Positions 1 through 12,323 are shown, numbered from the stretch's first letter. The stretch is 64,000 nucleotides of DNA from Pohlia nutans (GCA_022496805.1 CM040101.1:9798501-9862500), one strand, 5' to 3'. The notes: generated from the letters alone by a model not told the origin. Numbers and translations are program-made.

Positions 1-109
1 AAAACCATACGATACACATTGTATTTCCGTATAAGAAATAAATGGCTGCTCCTCGGAAAATGTTGAATGCACGAGCAGAATCTTCTAGACTAGTGACAAT
101 GCACATCTA

Positions 110-1717
<1,608 letters not shown>

Positions 1718-2138
1718 AGCTCCCTCCTGGCTCCAATTGCCGCTTCCCGAGACACACAAAATTGATCCTCTGCTCTCACAAGGGACCTGTGACACTGCAA
1801 GTAATAATTGCCATCACTAGGATTGCAATTCGAAAACGAACTTCAAGGGCTGAGTGATGAAGTTGATGCTGCTCCGCTTCGTCTGCTTGGCCTCTCGTGT
1901 TGCCCTATTTCGGTCATTCTGGACTCGAGTTTCGAGAGCATTTGGTAGCGCGAGCTTGTTCCAATTGAGGAAGTCTTTGCATTCAGTTTTTTGTGCGGCT
2001 GGCTAGCTGGTTGGGTGAGTGACGGGACTGGGAACCATTTCGAATGAATGAACCCTAAACACTGTTCTTGAACAGTCAGTCAGTCGGTTACTCCTGAGGG
2101 CTTCATCCATCCTCCGAAATTCATCTATCCTTCATCTT
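1718..2138. promoter_or_regulatory. Miro 5' flank and presumed promoter/5' UTR
   Basis: There is no open frame of interest here. The stretch separates the Miro ATG from the 7-bp tandem repeat. No convincing TATA box could be fixed, so the promoter role rests on position only. Confidence 0.35.
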
Positions 2139-2253
2139 CATCCATCATCCATCATCCATCATCCATCATCCATCATCCATCATCCATCATCCATCATCCA
2201 TCATCCATCATCCATCATCCATCATCCATCATCCATCATCCATCATCCATCAT
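2139..2253. repeat. 7-bp tandem repeat (TCCATCA)n
   Basis: About sixteen near-perfect head-to-tail copies of TCCATCA run through this stretch and decay at both edges (TTCATCTTCATCC on the left, CATTAATC on the right). It lies about 420 bp upstream of the Miro start codon. The unit does not match the plant telomere repeat TTTAGGG. Copy number is probably variable between individuals. Confidence 0.9.
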
Positions 2254-3366
2254 TAATCTATCTGGCTTGAAGATTTGCAAAAATTCATTAAGGTTGATTG
2301 TCCTAAAACCACCAACTTAAGCAATCTGGACTATTTTTGGCAGTCCTAAATTCGAAAAAAAAAATTGACCGCATTCGAAATAGGTTTTGATGAGGATTGC
2401 AAAAATTTGCAACATGTAATTCACATTTGTTAATTTTATACAAAATTCCAAAGTGGAAAGTAACCTGTGACCCAAATCAAACCTCTAGGTTTCCCCATGC
2501 CTCGGGTGGGTCACTCTTCATATATTTTGGGTACCACGTGCGGCGAGGGGGTGTTTTTTGGGGGGCTATTTACCTCCTAGCTGAAATTAAAAGGACCCCT
2601 ATGATTACTTAATGGGAAAAAATGGCCTATATTATGGGCTCTATCATTTTCTATAAAACGGTGACCAGTGCAATATTTTATATGCTATCTTCCTTGTAAA
2701 GGCTTAAATATAATCTAAAAGTATCATGACTCTAAAAATTTGAGAAAAATGGCCTCAAGAAAATGACCAGAACTTAACCTTCTTTCATACATTCTAGAAA
2801 ATTTGCACAAAATACTTCAAAGTTGTTCCAATTTCAGAATCAGTGCTATCGGTGTTCACTTTGATTTTCTTTTGAAGCATTACCTTACAGTTGAGCACAA
2901 AAACAACAGACACACAATAGAACTACATGAGTAAACCACCAAGCAAACAACTTCAGAACCATGCAAAAACATCAGGAACATGAAATGCACAAATTTCACT
3001 CACAAATGATTAGAACCTGTAAATTCTGCAAATGAAAGTTGAAAACATACTCAAGAAGTATAAAGTTCTAGACACGGCTGTAAGTGAAAATGTAGATGAA
3101 CCAGCAGCCGCCATGGACTGTTCTAAGGAAAAAATATACATGGATTTCAAACAAAAATGAATGGATTGTCACTCCCAACCACTGTCACGTCAATGTGTTG
3201 AGAAACACAAACCGTTTTGCAGTCAAATGCTGAAGTGTACATCAATGACCTAATGTTCTAAGTAGCTCAAACAGCATATGAATAAGGTGATGCTTATAAC
3301 TTACCCCTGAAAGAAGCAAGTTCACTTGTACATACAGTTGGAGTCCCACCTTTACCAAAGCCCAAA
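2254..3366. other. Non-coding spacer 3' of the transposase frame
   Basis: AT-rich, with no supported gene. The 16-mer TGTCCTAAAACCACCA near 2308 recurs inverted near 11,510 (GTGGTTTTAGGACA), on the other side of the transposase frame. This could be a terminal inverted repeat of a 9.2-kb element, but a partly matching inverted pair also occurs near 11,390 and 11,455, so the boundary is uncertain. Confidence 0.4.
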
Positions 3367-6300
3367 CTACTTATTTTTGTCTGCCACAAAATTCCGCAAT
3401 TGTTCTGCATCGTTCCGATCCAAAGTGTACACTTCATTCACAGGGTTGTAAGCCATTGTCACCGTGGATATAATGCAGTCCACGTCAATCCATTTACTGT
3501 CGGTATGATCATACTTAAACTTATCGCGGCCAACGTATTTACGGTAATACTGCAGCATGACTTCAATGTGTGGATTCTGAGGATGCCTTTTTCCATTCTC
3601 CTCCACTCGGGCCAAAAGGTCTACAGGTTGGCGTAATACACCAAACTGCTTTCCATTGCGCCTCCTCATGGCCTGGACCCTACCCACCCACCAGGCACTC
3701 TCATCGACTGCATGCAAAATATTAGTAGCATTTAATCCAGATGCATTGGCTGGAAGACCTCGTTTTCTCTTTGCAGCAGTTTTCACCGAAGAAGACAGTC
3801 GAGTTGTGCTTCGTTGGATGAAGTGAACACCACAGTCTGACCCAATACATAACAAGCCTGTCCCAGACGACAAGCCAGCTCGCAAGCAATTGTCATGGTT
3901 ATCGAACTGAATGTTATGCTTAATCCGAGCCAGACGGTCTTTTGATAAGAAATTGTTACCGTTCAGCTGAGACACAAAGGTAGACTTGAAAATGCTATGT
4001 CCATCCACTTCAACAGTCGGCTGGATCTTTTGGCCACTTGCAGGTTGGGTAACATGCTCCTCAGCCCCATTCAGCAAATCTGTCAGTGCATCTCGAACTT
4101 CATCTTCTACAATAGCCAAATGATTCCCACCGTCATCGACAACTTCGTCTTCTACTGAATCGATCATTTGGGGAGCACCTCTCATCGTTAAATCCAATGC
4201 TGGTTGTCGCTGTAGTTGGTCCCGCAACACCTCCGAATCTCCTTCCTCCCCGGATACGGGCCTGGCGCTTGGCTTGTATGCAAAGCTTCTGGGATCCGTC
4301 GCTTCCACCAACCATGGCTTCTCGTACCAAATTTTTTTTTGTGGTCGGCATGGGGTACTTGGAGCCATATTCAAAGAACGCAGCATACTTTGGGCCTCTT
4401 TCAATCCCTCCTGCAATGCTGCTACTACCACAGCATTTGTTGAAATGACGCTATAGTCCCCCAAATTACATGGGGATTCATCGGGCTGCAACTTGTGAAG
4501 TGATTCCCAAACATTGTCCATCTTCTTGTGTTGTTTCTTGAATGTTAAACCGTTCTTGCCATACTCAGTAGCTGAGATGTGGTTCAATGTATTTGCAGTG
4601 TTAATCAATTCATGGAAGTCATAAGCACGCTCATGGCCATTCATGCCACCAATTCGTGAGAAAAATATCTCACACGCATCACTCCCAGTCAAATGTAGTG
4701 GAACAGGTAATTCAGGGAACCTGTCTCTAAAATGACAAATTAGAAGCACAACATAATGACATGATAATTGGATATCAAGAAAGCATTGCACACTTACAAA
4801 GTTCTTTGCTTCAACTAACCTCTGTGAATTTCCCAAAACAGCATGATCTCCGTGCTGCAGCCATAGCCTCCAAAGTCTGAAAAAAAAGGACACTTTCCCA
4901 CACAATACAACCCTAGAACGGAGGTCCAGTGAAGGCGAACAAAATATGTCAATGTAGGCAGTGCAGATGTCTAAGTAAAATTGAGTTCCAAGTGTTCTTT
5001 CCCGCTGTGGATAATCCGTAGCCCGCATACGAGCCAAACATGACCGAACTTTAGACTGACACAACCTTTGTGCCGCTGCCCAGTTCTGCCGGTCTCGACG
5101 GTCAACATCTGCCATTTTCAGACCATGTTCCTCGGCCTTAAACTGATCAAACACTTGCTCAATGTGGCTATGAAGACACAAGTCTCCTCCAAGCTGCAAT
5201 GTTCTAGCTGCTGAGAGTAAAGGGTTAATTAACTTTTTGCCGTTGTGAATGTAATCCTGGTCATGGAGGCCGCTAACATTCCCATGATTATCTAAAGACG
5301 CTGTAAACATCCACCCTTCCCACCCTACATCAAAACGATTCCCAGCAGTGCACTTATAATCTGCCAGCATTAGCTGCCTCCGCCGGGAGTCGCCATCACT
5401 CGCATGTCCTAGAATTGGACCAACAGCAGCAAGACATTCTTTCTCCCAAAGCTTATCAATCACGTTCCATTGATTTCTAACCCAATCAGAAGTGAAACAA
5501 TTGCATGTACAGCAGGCAACCAACACAAGACGTGGGAGTTTTTCATGCAAAGGATTTACAACAACTACTCTCGCAAAACTACCTGCCTTGCAATTCCGGA
5601 ATTGCTCTAACAATTGTCGATAGCCCTCCTCACCACTTCCGACAATTGGCCTGAAACCGGACAAGCAAACATGGTTCTCAGATGGGCCACAGAACCCTGC
5701 CAAGGTATCCCACTTTGGTTCCCAAGCGACTCTTCCTTTGACTTTAGTCTCATCCTCAGCTAGGATTACCGGTACGGGGCCTACAATGTTGTGAGCAAGT
5801 TTAGCATCTCTATATATCTGCGCCACTGCTGCAAATATTTCCGCATGCTCACCAGGTATGAATTGGACTCCTTTCTTTACATCCCGTTTGACTTCACTAT
5901 AGCTAGGACCCGCAAAATTTAGCGAGAATATATCAACCATTCTCCGACCACCGTAGACCTTCATGACCTCACCCAAACACTTTGTATTATCACTATATCG
6001 GTTGCCCCTACAGTCACGATTAATATTTTGAGCCACATCGCTAAGAAAGTCCCACAAGGCAGGCTTTCCCCCAAAAGCCCCAGTTCTATGAGCATTTATG
6101 ATACTATGGCAGAATTTAATGACATTATGTCCACTGTTAGCTTCTCTAGACAGTTCACGCAAACTTGGACGCTTGACCTTTAATTGAACAATCCTAGCGT
6201 GAGCAGACCGGTGCAATAGTTTCTCAGCTTGTAGTTTCTGCCTCAACTCTCGACTATGCTTAGCAAGCTCAAAAACAGATAGATAACCCAGTCGCCTTCC

Positions 6301-6876
6301 TGCTCCAGTGCTCCTCGTCCCTCTTTTCTCTATGCTGCGATCTTCCCTAACCACTCGTTTGCGGAAGTCATTTTCTAAGGGGATTGCAGAGCATTTGGAG
6401 CAGGAAAGATCTGGAAAACCCTCTCCCGAATTATCAACCCAAATACACGATCTGTGCCTGAACGTGCCATTGATTTCGAAAACCCGACCACGACTCACCA
6501 AACTTGCTTTCACGTGAGGTTCAGGATACCATACGCCTGCCGGATGCGGGTCATCGAGCAATTCACGAACGGAATACAAGACCCCTCCGTAGCTGCAATG
6601 TGGCCCTCTAAAACCCCAACACAACAAACCATGCAATGCATTACTGTCAGCGGTAGAACACTCACCTTGTTGGGTGCCAATTGCAGCAACGCTCTCAGGA
6701 GCGTTTTCAGCAATAGCACTCTTGGGAGCGGCAGTATTCTGAGCAGCAGAAGACTCACCCCTCCAAAATCTTCCCAAGTCGGGTTGGTTTGAGTGGACGC
6801 TCACTCCTGACGATAAAGCCGGTCGTCCACGTCGTCCACTAAGCAATGCATGTGGTCGTTTTCCAAGGTTCTTTGC
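3367..6876 (-). CDS. Transposase, catalytic part (P/THAP9-Kolobok type RNase H fold)
   Basis: This uninterrupted frame of about 1,169 codons continues, in the same frame, the zinc-finger part upstream after a single TAG at 6877-6879. Its first Met is roughly 300 codons in (GEVMKVYGG), so it was built as the C-terminal part of a longer protein. Catalytic-type blocks in order are VILAEDETKVKGRVAW (first Asp, near 5,754), GHASDGDSRRRQLM (second Asp, near 5,397), DQDYIHNGKKLINPL, and TGSDACEIFFSRIGGMNG (final Glu, near 4,670). These resemble the DEM.IK, SDGA, D..HLLKN and ENFF.xxR blocks of P-element/THAP9 and related transposases. A Cys-rich block (CIWV...CSKC) precedes them. Assignment to P rather than Kolobok is inference. 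No intron is needed. Mobilisation role likely; activity unknown. Confidence 0.72.
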   Translation of the reverse strand, partial: AKNLGKRPHALLSGRRGRPALSSGVSVHSNQPDLGRFWRGESSAAQNTAAPKSAIAENAPESVAAIGTQQGECSTADSNALHGLLCWGFRGPHCSYGGVLYSVRELLDDPHPAGVWYPEPHVKASLVSRGRVFEINGTFRHRSCIWVDNSGEGFPDLSCSKCSAIPLENDFRKRVVREDRSIEKRGTRSTGAGRRLGYLSVFELAKHSRELRQKLQAEKLLHRSAHARIVQLKVKRPSLRELSREANSGHNVIKFCHSIINAHRTGAFGGKPALWDFLSDVAQNINRDCRGNRYSDNTKCLGEVMKVYGGRRMVDIFSLNFAGPSYSEVKRDVKKGVQFIPGEHAEIFAAVAQIYRDAKLAHNIVGPVPVILAEDETKVKGRVAWEPKWDTLAGFCGPSENHVCLSGFRPIVGSGEEGYRQLLEQFRNCKAGSFARVVVVNPLHEKLPRLVLVACCTCNCFTSDWVRNQWNVIDKLWEKECLAAVGPILGHASDGDSRRRQLMLADYKCTAGNRFDVGWEGWMFTASLDNHGNVSGLHDQDYIHNGKKLINPLLSAARTLQLGGDLCLHSHIEQVFDQFKAEEHGLKMADVDRRDRQNWAAAQRLCQSKVRSCLARMRATDYPQRERTLGTQFYLDICTAYIDIFCSPSLDLRSRVVLCGKVSFFFRLWRLWLQHGDHAVLGNSQRLVEAKNFVSVQCFLDIQLSCHYVVLLICHFRDRFPELPVPLHLTGSDACEIFFSRIGGMNGHERAYDFHELINTANTLNHISATEYGKNGLTFKKQHKKMDNVWESLHKLQPDESPCNLGDYSVISTNAVVVAALQEGLKEAQSMLRSLNMAPSTPCRPQKKIWYEKPWLVEATDPRSFAYKPSARPVSGEEGDSEVLRDQLQRQPALDLTMRGAPQMIDSVEDEVVDDGGNHLAIVEDEVRDALTDLLNGAEEHVTQPASGQKIQPTVEVDGHSIFKSTFVSQLNGNNFLSKDRLARIKHNIQFDNHDNCLRAGLSSGTGLLCIGSDCGVHFIQRSTTRLSSSVKTAAKRKRGLPANASGLNATNILHAVDESAWWVGRVQAMRRRNGKQFGVLRQPVDLLARVEENGKRHPQNPHIEVMLQYYRKYVGRDKFKYDHTDSKWIDVDCIISTVTMAYNPVNEVYTLDRNDAEQLRNFVADKNK

Positions 6877-7938
6877 CTATTCAACTGCTTGCAAATGCTT
6901 GGATGAGGCAAGGTGATGTTGTAGATTTGCTTCCAAGTTCTTCTTGGGTGGACAAAGGCTCAACAAGTCTCTACAGTAGAAACAACGAACCTTCATCCAA
7001 AAACTTTTAGAGGGGCCGTCCTTGAATGTCTGGAAAAGGGTGAATGGTTTCTGTGAATCACCCAAAGTCTGGTTCACCTCTTCCATGATCTTCAACCCTT
7101 CTTGTATCAAATTCTCGTGCACTTCCGGAGTCAGTTGTATAGCCCTCCCCTTTGGAGCCACAGATTGTGGATGATCACCATATTGCACATCATGGTGCCC
7201 ACACCAGTTCTTCACGTGGTTGGTGCTCTGCAAGTGCTTCCATCTGAAATTGTTAAACAAATTCTGAATGTTGCTTTTCTCGTGTTTTCCACTGTCCCCT
7301 CTAATCTCCTTGCGACATTCAAGACAGAATATTTTCACAATTCCATTTCCATTAAAATCAGCAGTCCTCAACAACCACCAATTGTCATCCAGTGACGCGC
7401 ACTTCAAATCCCTCTTCATTTTCTCGCATTGTTCAAGGTAGAGCTCCCAAATCTCTTTAGATATAAGTGTGGAATGCAGTTGGTGCTCCAATGAATCACT
7501 GGCAGCCGATGTCCCGGAAGCCATGGGATTAGCAATGGGATCCACCACTTGCATAGAACCGCCTTCATCACTTAGCGAGAAAGGTCCATCTGCAGCTTCA
7601 AGTGGAGCTCGGAAATGATGAGGACTCCGGTCATCTCCAGGACTTGGCTCAACAGCGTGGTCTAATCGACGGCGTTTTGAGGCTTCACATTCACCCTCTG
7701 ACCGCAACAGCAGAACATAAATATCTGATATGACATCGTTCAGCGATTCCATCTTTTGTCGTATCCTGCAGCGCTCTTCGTTGTCCCAGAACTCAAACGG
7801 CCAGTCCAGTGCTGATTTCTCTTCCAGACGAACCCTAAGTGAAGCGTAGGTTTCATCTTCCATTACCTTGACCTTGCTATAAAACGTTGGGATTCCAAAA
7901 TCCGACTCCATTGTCCAGATCTTAACTTGAGTCGCCAT
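6877..7938 (-). CDS. Transposase N-terminal part: two C2H2/BED-like zinc fingers
   Basis: Starts at ATG 7936-7938 (MATQVKIWTMESDFG); the open frame upstream lacks an ATG. It encodes about 353 residues. An acidic N-terminal region is followed by a basic KRRRLDH patch, then two tandem zinc fingers of CX2C...HX5H type: CLEC...KHLQSTNH and CFYC...HHLASSKH. These probably bind the element's own ends. The frame stops at TAG (6877-6879) right after KHLQAVE and then reads on without a shift into the catalytic part, so the two are best read as one gene of about 1,523 codons with one nonsense codon (CAG to TAG would be one transition). Suppression of the stop is an alternative. Confidence 0.65.
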   Translation of the reverse strand: MATQVKIWTMESDFGIPTFYSKVKVMEDETYASLRVRLEEKSALDWPFEFWDNEERCRIRQKMESLNDVISDIYVLLLRSEGECEASKRRRLDHAVEPSPGDDRSPHHFRAPLEAADGPFSLSDEGGSMQVVDPIANPMASGTSAASDSLEHQLHSTLISKEIWELYLEQCEKMKRDLKCASLDDNWWLLRTADFNGNGIVKIFCLECRKEIRGDSGKHEKSNIQNLFNNFRWKHLQSTNHVKNWCGHHDVQYGDHPQSVAPKGRAIQLTPEVHENLIQEGLKIMEEVNQTLGDSQKPFTLFQTFKDGPSKSFWMKVRCFYCRDLLSLCPPKKNLEANLQHHLASSKHLQAVE

Positions 7939-8256
7939 GTCCTGGTAGAAACAAACTCTATCCCCACAAGAAAACCAAAACAAGTCAAAATTCCAGGAAT
8001 GAAAGCAAGAAATTCTAAAGACAAAGCACGTTTTTCTCTACAAAGAAAAGCTAGCGGAAAGTATTAATTAACTCGACCAGCTAGCAACTGCAATTGGTTA
8101 ACTTTGATTCCTATTGAAGAGATCGAGAATTATTGATCCAGCAAGTTGGCTTTAGTCTGTAAATTAACGTCGGAGTACGTAACATGACTGCCCTTGATGC
8201 ATGGAACAGGACGACTGGCCAGTGGACTTTGTATTCGTGATCTTTTCGTACACTGA

Positions 8257-8333
8257 AGAATTAAAAGCGACCGTAGATAGTGGAGAATTAAAAGCGACTC
8301 TCAGAATTAAAGCGACCGTAGATAGTGGAAAAA
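8257..8333. repeat. Short tandem repeat, AATTAAAAGCGACCGTAGATA unit type
   Basis: The segment GAATTAAAAGCGACCGTAG followed by ATAGTGGA occurs twice, and a third partial GAATTAAAAGCGACTC lies between. It sits in the non-coding stretch upstream of the transposase start and may mark the 5' side of that element. No function can be assigned. Confidence 0.6.
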
Positions 8334-8910
8334 AAATCATGCAAAGAAGATCGGAAACGCACAGCGGAGAGAAGGAAATTGAGTGAAGGGGTTGCGAGGG
8401 CTGCGTAACTTACATGGACAGAGAACCAGATTTGGTTGTGAAGAAGCCCGGGAGACGCAGGCAAGGGCGGAGCAGTGGCGAAGGCGTGAGGCAATACAGC
8501 AAACAACTTATCCTTGATGCTGACTCCCGTTCCCTCTCCGATCCAGGCCCTGTCTACTCCCTAATCTCTCCACTCCAGGCTCCCTGATTCAATAGACAAG
8601 TGGATATGGGAGTTGTTGAGTTGAAGAATGTATGATAACAACAATGATTGCCAGGAGTGGTGACATATGTGAAAGGAGAATTGACACCTCTAGATGCAAA
8701 GGCAGATTGGATGGGAGACATCAACAGTTCCTCATCTGAGGGCTTGTGCAACGAAGGACGGCTCATGTGCACAGACCACGGGAGCTCAAAGTTGTGTTTT
8801 ATCTTCTTTTTAGAAAAGACTCTATTAACATAGCCAGTGTTGCTATTTCCAAATTCATTTAATCATTCTGTTAGTCCTCAAACGTTTTCTGTGTGAGTTT
8901 TTTTACGCAG

Positions 8911-8989
8911 GTGACGAGCTGGTGAGATCCGGCAAACATGTAGTCATAGTGGGGGATTTTAATATTGCACACAATGTTCATGAACAATA
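8911..8989 (+). pseudogene. Fragment of an exonuclease-endonuclease-phosphatase family gene
   Basis: After a plausible acceptor (TTTTTACGCAG) the sequence reads DELVRSGKHVVIVGDFNIAH and then stops (NVHEQ*). The VGDFNIAH block is the Asp/Asn active-site motif of the EEP superfamily, as in AP endonucleases and LINE endonucleases. The spacing and preceding residues look more like an AP endonuclease exon than the LINE at 30 kb. No other exon of the gene was found nearby, so it is a captured or left-behind exon. Confidence 0.45.
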
Positions 8990-9084
8990 AAAGGTTGAAG
9001 AATGTTACACTCTAGGTGTGTAACTAGGTATCATTTTCTTAATACTGCGAGTAGGGAGGGAATGAAAGCAAACGGAGGAAAAAC

Positions 9085-10240
9085 CACAATCGATGAGCAG
9101 CAGATCACAAACGCAAAGCGAGGAAGACGGCTTACCAGAGCAACCCAGGAGCGATCACAAGTCAGGAGCAGCAGCAAGGCTCAACACTTCTGATCCTGCA
9201 TTTTCATGTTCAACATTTTGTAAACATCAGATTCTCCTTCGCTTGACAAAACACTCAGCCTCTGATATCCAAATGCGTTTGAGCTTTGTAAGGAGCGAGT
9301 GATCAGACTAGTTTGAATTCCGGAAGGAACAGAGACCCCTAATAATAACTTAGTGAAAACCAAAACAGCAAGAGTTCCGGAGCACTTTCAATTCCTCTGG
9401 AAAACAAATCCACTGGCGAACTCTCAGGTTTGATCAATTCTAAAACCAAAGCTGGAGGGTGTCTGGATTCTAAACCAAAACGGCGATCACCCCGTCAAAG
9501 ATCTGGGAACCAAAACGGCGATCACCCCGTCTGATCTTGCCATATATTTCGATCACAGCTATATTTCAATTCCTCTGGAAAACAAATCCACTGGCTTGCC
9601 TTTTGGTTCCCAGATCTTTGACCGCCTCTGTTGCAAGCAGTTTCGGTGCCTGGAATACCAGAACACTGGACAATCGTGGACTTGCTCCACCGAAGCCCCG
9701 AATTGTTGCTTGTTGCCTCCATCAAGCTTGCGTTCCACCGTCAGTATCTGTGGGTGATCAAATTCAGGCTTTGTATTCGGGGGTGTGGGTACGTGTCAGG
9801 GTGCGAGTCTTTGCCGAGCTGGTTTGTGCTCCCTGTCCCTGGTTCTGAATTCAGCGATGGCAGTGTATGTTGATTAGTCTAAGAGGATACGATTAGTTTG
9901 ACGTTCGTTCGCTGACAGAGGCCTGATTATGTCCCCTGATTCACGTTTTTGTGTGTGGCAGCAACGCCCTGGAAACCTTGAGTACCCTAAAATTTGCCCA
10001 GCGTGCAAAGCTCATCCGCAATACGGTGGGCCTCTTTCACTTGTTGGCCCGCATCTCCAGTGTAGTGTACAAGCGTGCTTTAACAGGGTGAATATGAGGA
10101 GCGATGTAAACAGGCGGTGATCAATAAGGATGCCTTGATCAACAAGCAGCAAATCACACTTGCAAAGCGAGGAAGACGGCTTACCAGAGCACCACTCGAC
10201 AACCCTTCGCGATCACAAGTCAGGAGCAGCAGCGAAGCAA
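9085..10240. repeat. Pair of about 95-bp direct repeats flanking gene scraps
   Basis: The block GCAAAGCGAGGAAGACGGCT, continuing TACCAGAGCA and then GCGATCACAAGTCAGGAGCAGCAGC, occurs near 9,110-9,180 and again near 10,160-10,235 in the same orientation with small indels. Between the copies lie smaller repeats: TTCAATTCCTCTGGAAAACA (9,387 and 9,565), AACCAAAACGGCGATCACCC (9,473 and 9,510), and an inverted pair TCAAAGATCTGGGAACCAAA (9,496) against its complement (9,602). The kinesin scrap lies just before the right copy. The arrangement suggests a composite or repeatedly rearranged insertion rather than one gene. Confidence 0.6.
9962..10025 (+). pseudogene. Kinesin motor-domain exon fragment
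   Basis: Between an acceptor-like GTGTGTGGCAG and a donor-like ACG|GTGGGC the sequence reads NALETLSTLKFAQRAKLIRN. This is the highly conserved end of the kinesin motor core (ETLSTLKFAQRAK), most like plant kinesin-12/phragmoplast types. No P-loop, switch I or neck exons were found around it, so it is an isolated exon, probably carried here by duplication or transposon capture. Confidence 0.7.
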
Positions 10241-10476
10241 CGACAGCACCAGCGCTCCAACGATCACCCTCGATCCAGCGCTCCAACATGCACCAGCGCT
10301 CCAACGACAGCACGAGCGCCCGGACCAGATCACAGGAAGAACGGAAGGAAACGAGGGTTTGCTTGAGCGTGACAGGGAGTAGGTAGAATTGATACCCGGA
10401 TGTAGAGACCCGGCCCTTGGCCATACACAGGCCCCCGGCCATCACGCGAGTATCACGTTTGTTCTTTGTTTTTTAT

Positions 10477-11053
10477 TTAACCCATAACTGCCTAAGCGTC
10501 CATTTTTTGGACGATGTACAGATTTCATCCAAAATTTCTCATCCGTCATGCACTTTTTGCAGTGTGGAATTTTTACTGTAGATTCTTTGGGAAGTTAGCT
10601 TCATGCATATGTGATCTGATTAGAAAGGGGATGATTTGTGAAATTTTTATGCCTCATTTCATGTTGTAGTGATTCACCCAAAATTTTGAAGATTTCAGTG
10701 TAAAAGTGCTCTAAAAAAAGTCAACTCATAAAATTAAGCAACCAAAAAATCTCCAAAAATCACTACACTTAGAGTGTTACATTTCAACCAATCACAATGA
10801 ATTTCATCCGTAGATTGTCAATATCTTATTCGTAATTGAATTACAAAATAATTTTGAATTTCACGTTTCAAATTTTATACAAAATTATTGGTAATAGCAA
10901 TCATAGATCTAACCATATGGATAGAATCTAAAATTCATAATGTACAACTTTTATTCATATATCAAGTTCAAAATATCCCTCTAAGTTGCATTTTATAATG
11001 CATCTTTGCAAAACTGCCGAATTTGGAGAGGGCTCTAGGCATTGAAGGGTTAA
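10477..11053 (+). mobile_element. TTAA-flanked MITE, family M1 (577 bp)
   Basis: Begins TTAACCCATAACTGCC and ends GGCATTGAAGGGTTAA, with short terminal inverted repeats and TTAA at both ends. The interior has no coding frame. It is shared almost base for base with the copy at 21,521 and is recognisable at 12,324, 20,995, 43,624 and 52,036. Conserved internal landmarks are TTAGCTTCATGCAT, GAAAGGGGATGATTTGTGAA and CAACTCATAAAATTAAGCAA. The TTAA duplication and CCC-start end are typical of piggyBac or Kolobok-type non-autonomous elements; which one is not settled here. Confidence 0.88.
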
Positions 11054-12323
11054 CCGCCCTTTCCTACCAACTTAGCTCCAGTTGTTCCCCCCCAAAACAG
11101 ACTGTACTCACCCTAATACCTTGGATCCCATTTGCAATACCCTAAATTACATGTACTAAAATCATAATGGACCAGAATAGTGGTGTACCTAAATTATTTA
11201 TAATGGCATGTACTCTTTCATTGCATTCTATCTTATTTGTAATTTTTTTATAAATTCTTATAAATTTTACCTATGATGAATAAAACCCATGCTATTTTCT
11301 GCCACACGTTGTTTGTAAAATGCAGTAAGTGACCCACCCGAGCCCCATGCTCACACTTTGTTGTTCCTAATTCCGCTCATGAGCTAACCCAAAACCACCA
11401 ACTATTTCTTCGCAATGCTTGGTGTGCCATTGGTCTCCTTCAATAGTGAAATTGGTGGTTTTAGGTCTCAACTGTGGTGGCCCCAAGAAAAGTCTACATG
11501 ACATAATTGGGGGAGGTGGTGGTTTTAGGACATCCTACCTTAGAGTGCAAGCATAACATTCTTCAGCCGTTGTTGGACCACACTTTTCTCTACAATGTCG
11601 CTACAGTGTAAAGTACTAATAAAATAATTCAACTTTCCAACCCTCCTTGCTTGGTTCAGCTTTCAAGATGTTTGTGATTCTTAAGCACTGTAGATTTAGA
11701 TTCTTTAAATGCCACAAATGCGGCACTGGCATGCTTAAGAACGTTATGAGTTTCTAAGGTGAGATTCTCCAACGCGGTTCTTCCATGTTGGTATTTGCAA
11801 TTCACGTTTACAATTGCAAGACCCTCACCGAAAACCATATTTGGCAGTCAAGGTTGGGAAGTTATGTTGAATTAAAAGAATTTGGAGAAAACTGTTTTTC
11901 ACCAAATGTTGATTTCTAAGGATATTCTTTGAGAGTCTTTTTTTCACCATACAAAATATAATTTTTTGAAAAAGTAATTTCCTAAAGATTTGGGCTTCTT
12001 TTTTAATAAAAAAAACTTTTGCCGATCTTTGATGACCGACTATAGTAGTTGCCTTCTACTTGCAAATATCTTGACTCTTCCACCGCTTTTAAAAAGACAA
12101 AGGTCACATCATTGGTTGAATGTTTGTCTTGCCAATATCTTGACTCTTCCACAATTCTTCAAAAGACAAAGGGTCACGTAGTTGTTTGAAAGCTCGTTGT
12201 TGAAGTGCATATACAAGTGCATTCTGACACCTCCTATCACTATTATATCATACTAGAAGGTGTGATTCAACAACTTGGTGTCAAACTAGTTTCTATTTCA
12301 ATAAAAAGGGCGTCAAGCAATTT
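11054..12323. other. Non-coding spacer with local repeats
   Basis: No gene supported. A tandem duplication of about 70 bp lies near 12,060-12,200 (CAATATCTTGACTCTTCCAC in both units, each followed by AAAGACAAAGG). Inverted AAAACCACCAA / TTGGTGGTTTT pairs lie near 11,390-11,465. Confidence 0.6.

Noticed and set aside
2139..2253. Telomere-like or CRISPR-like array
   Set aside because: The 7-bp unit TCCATCA is not a telomere unit, and there are no spacers, so it is a simple tandem repeat.
9537..9873. Frames of 80-103 codons between the repeat blocks
   Set aside because: Two overlapping frames with no motif, in a patchwork of short repeats; treated as chance.
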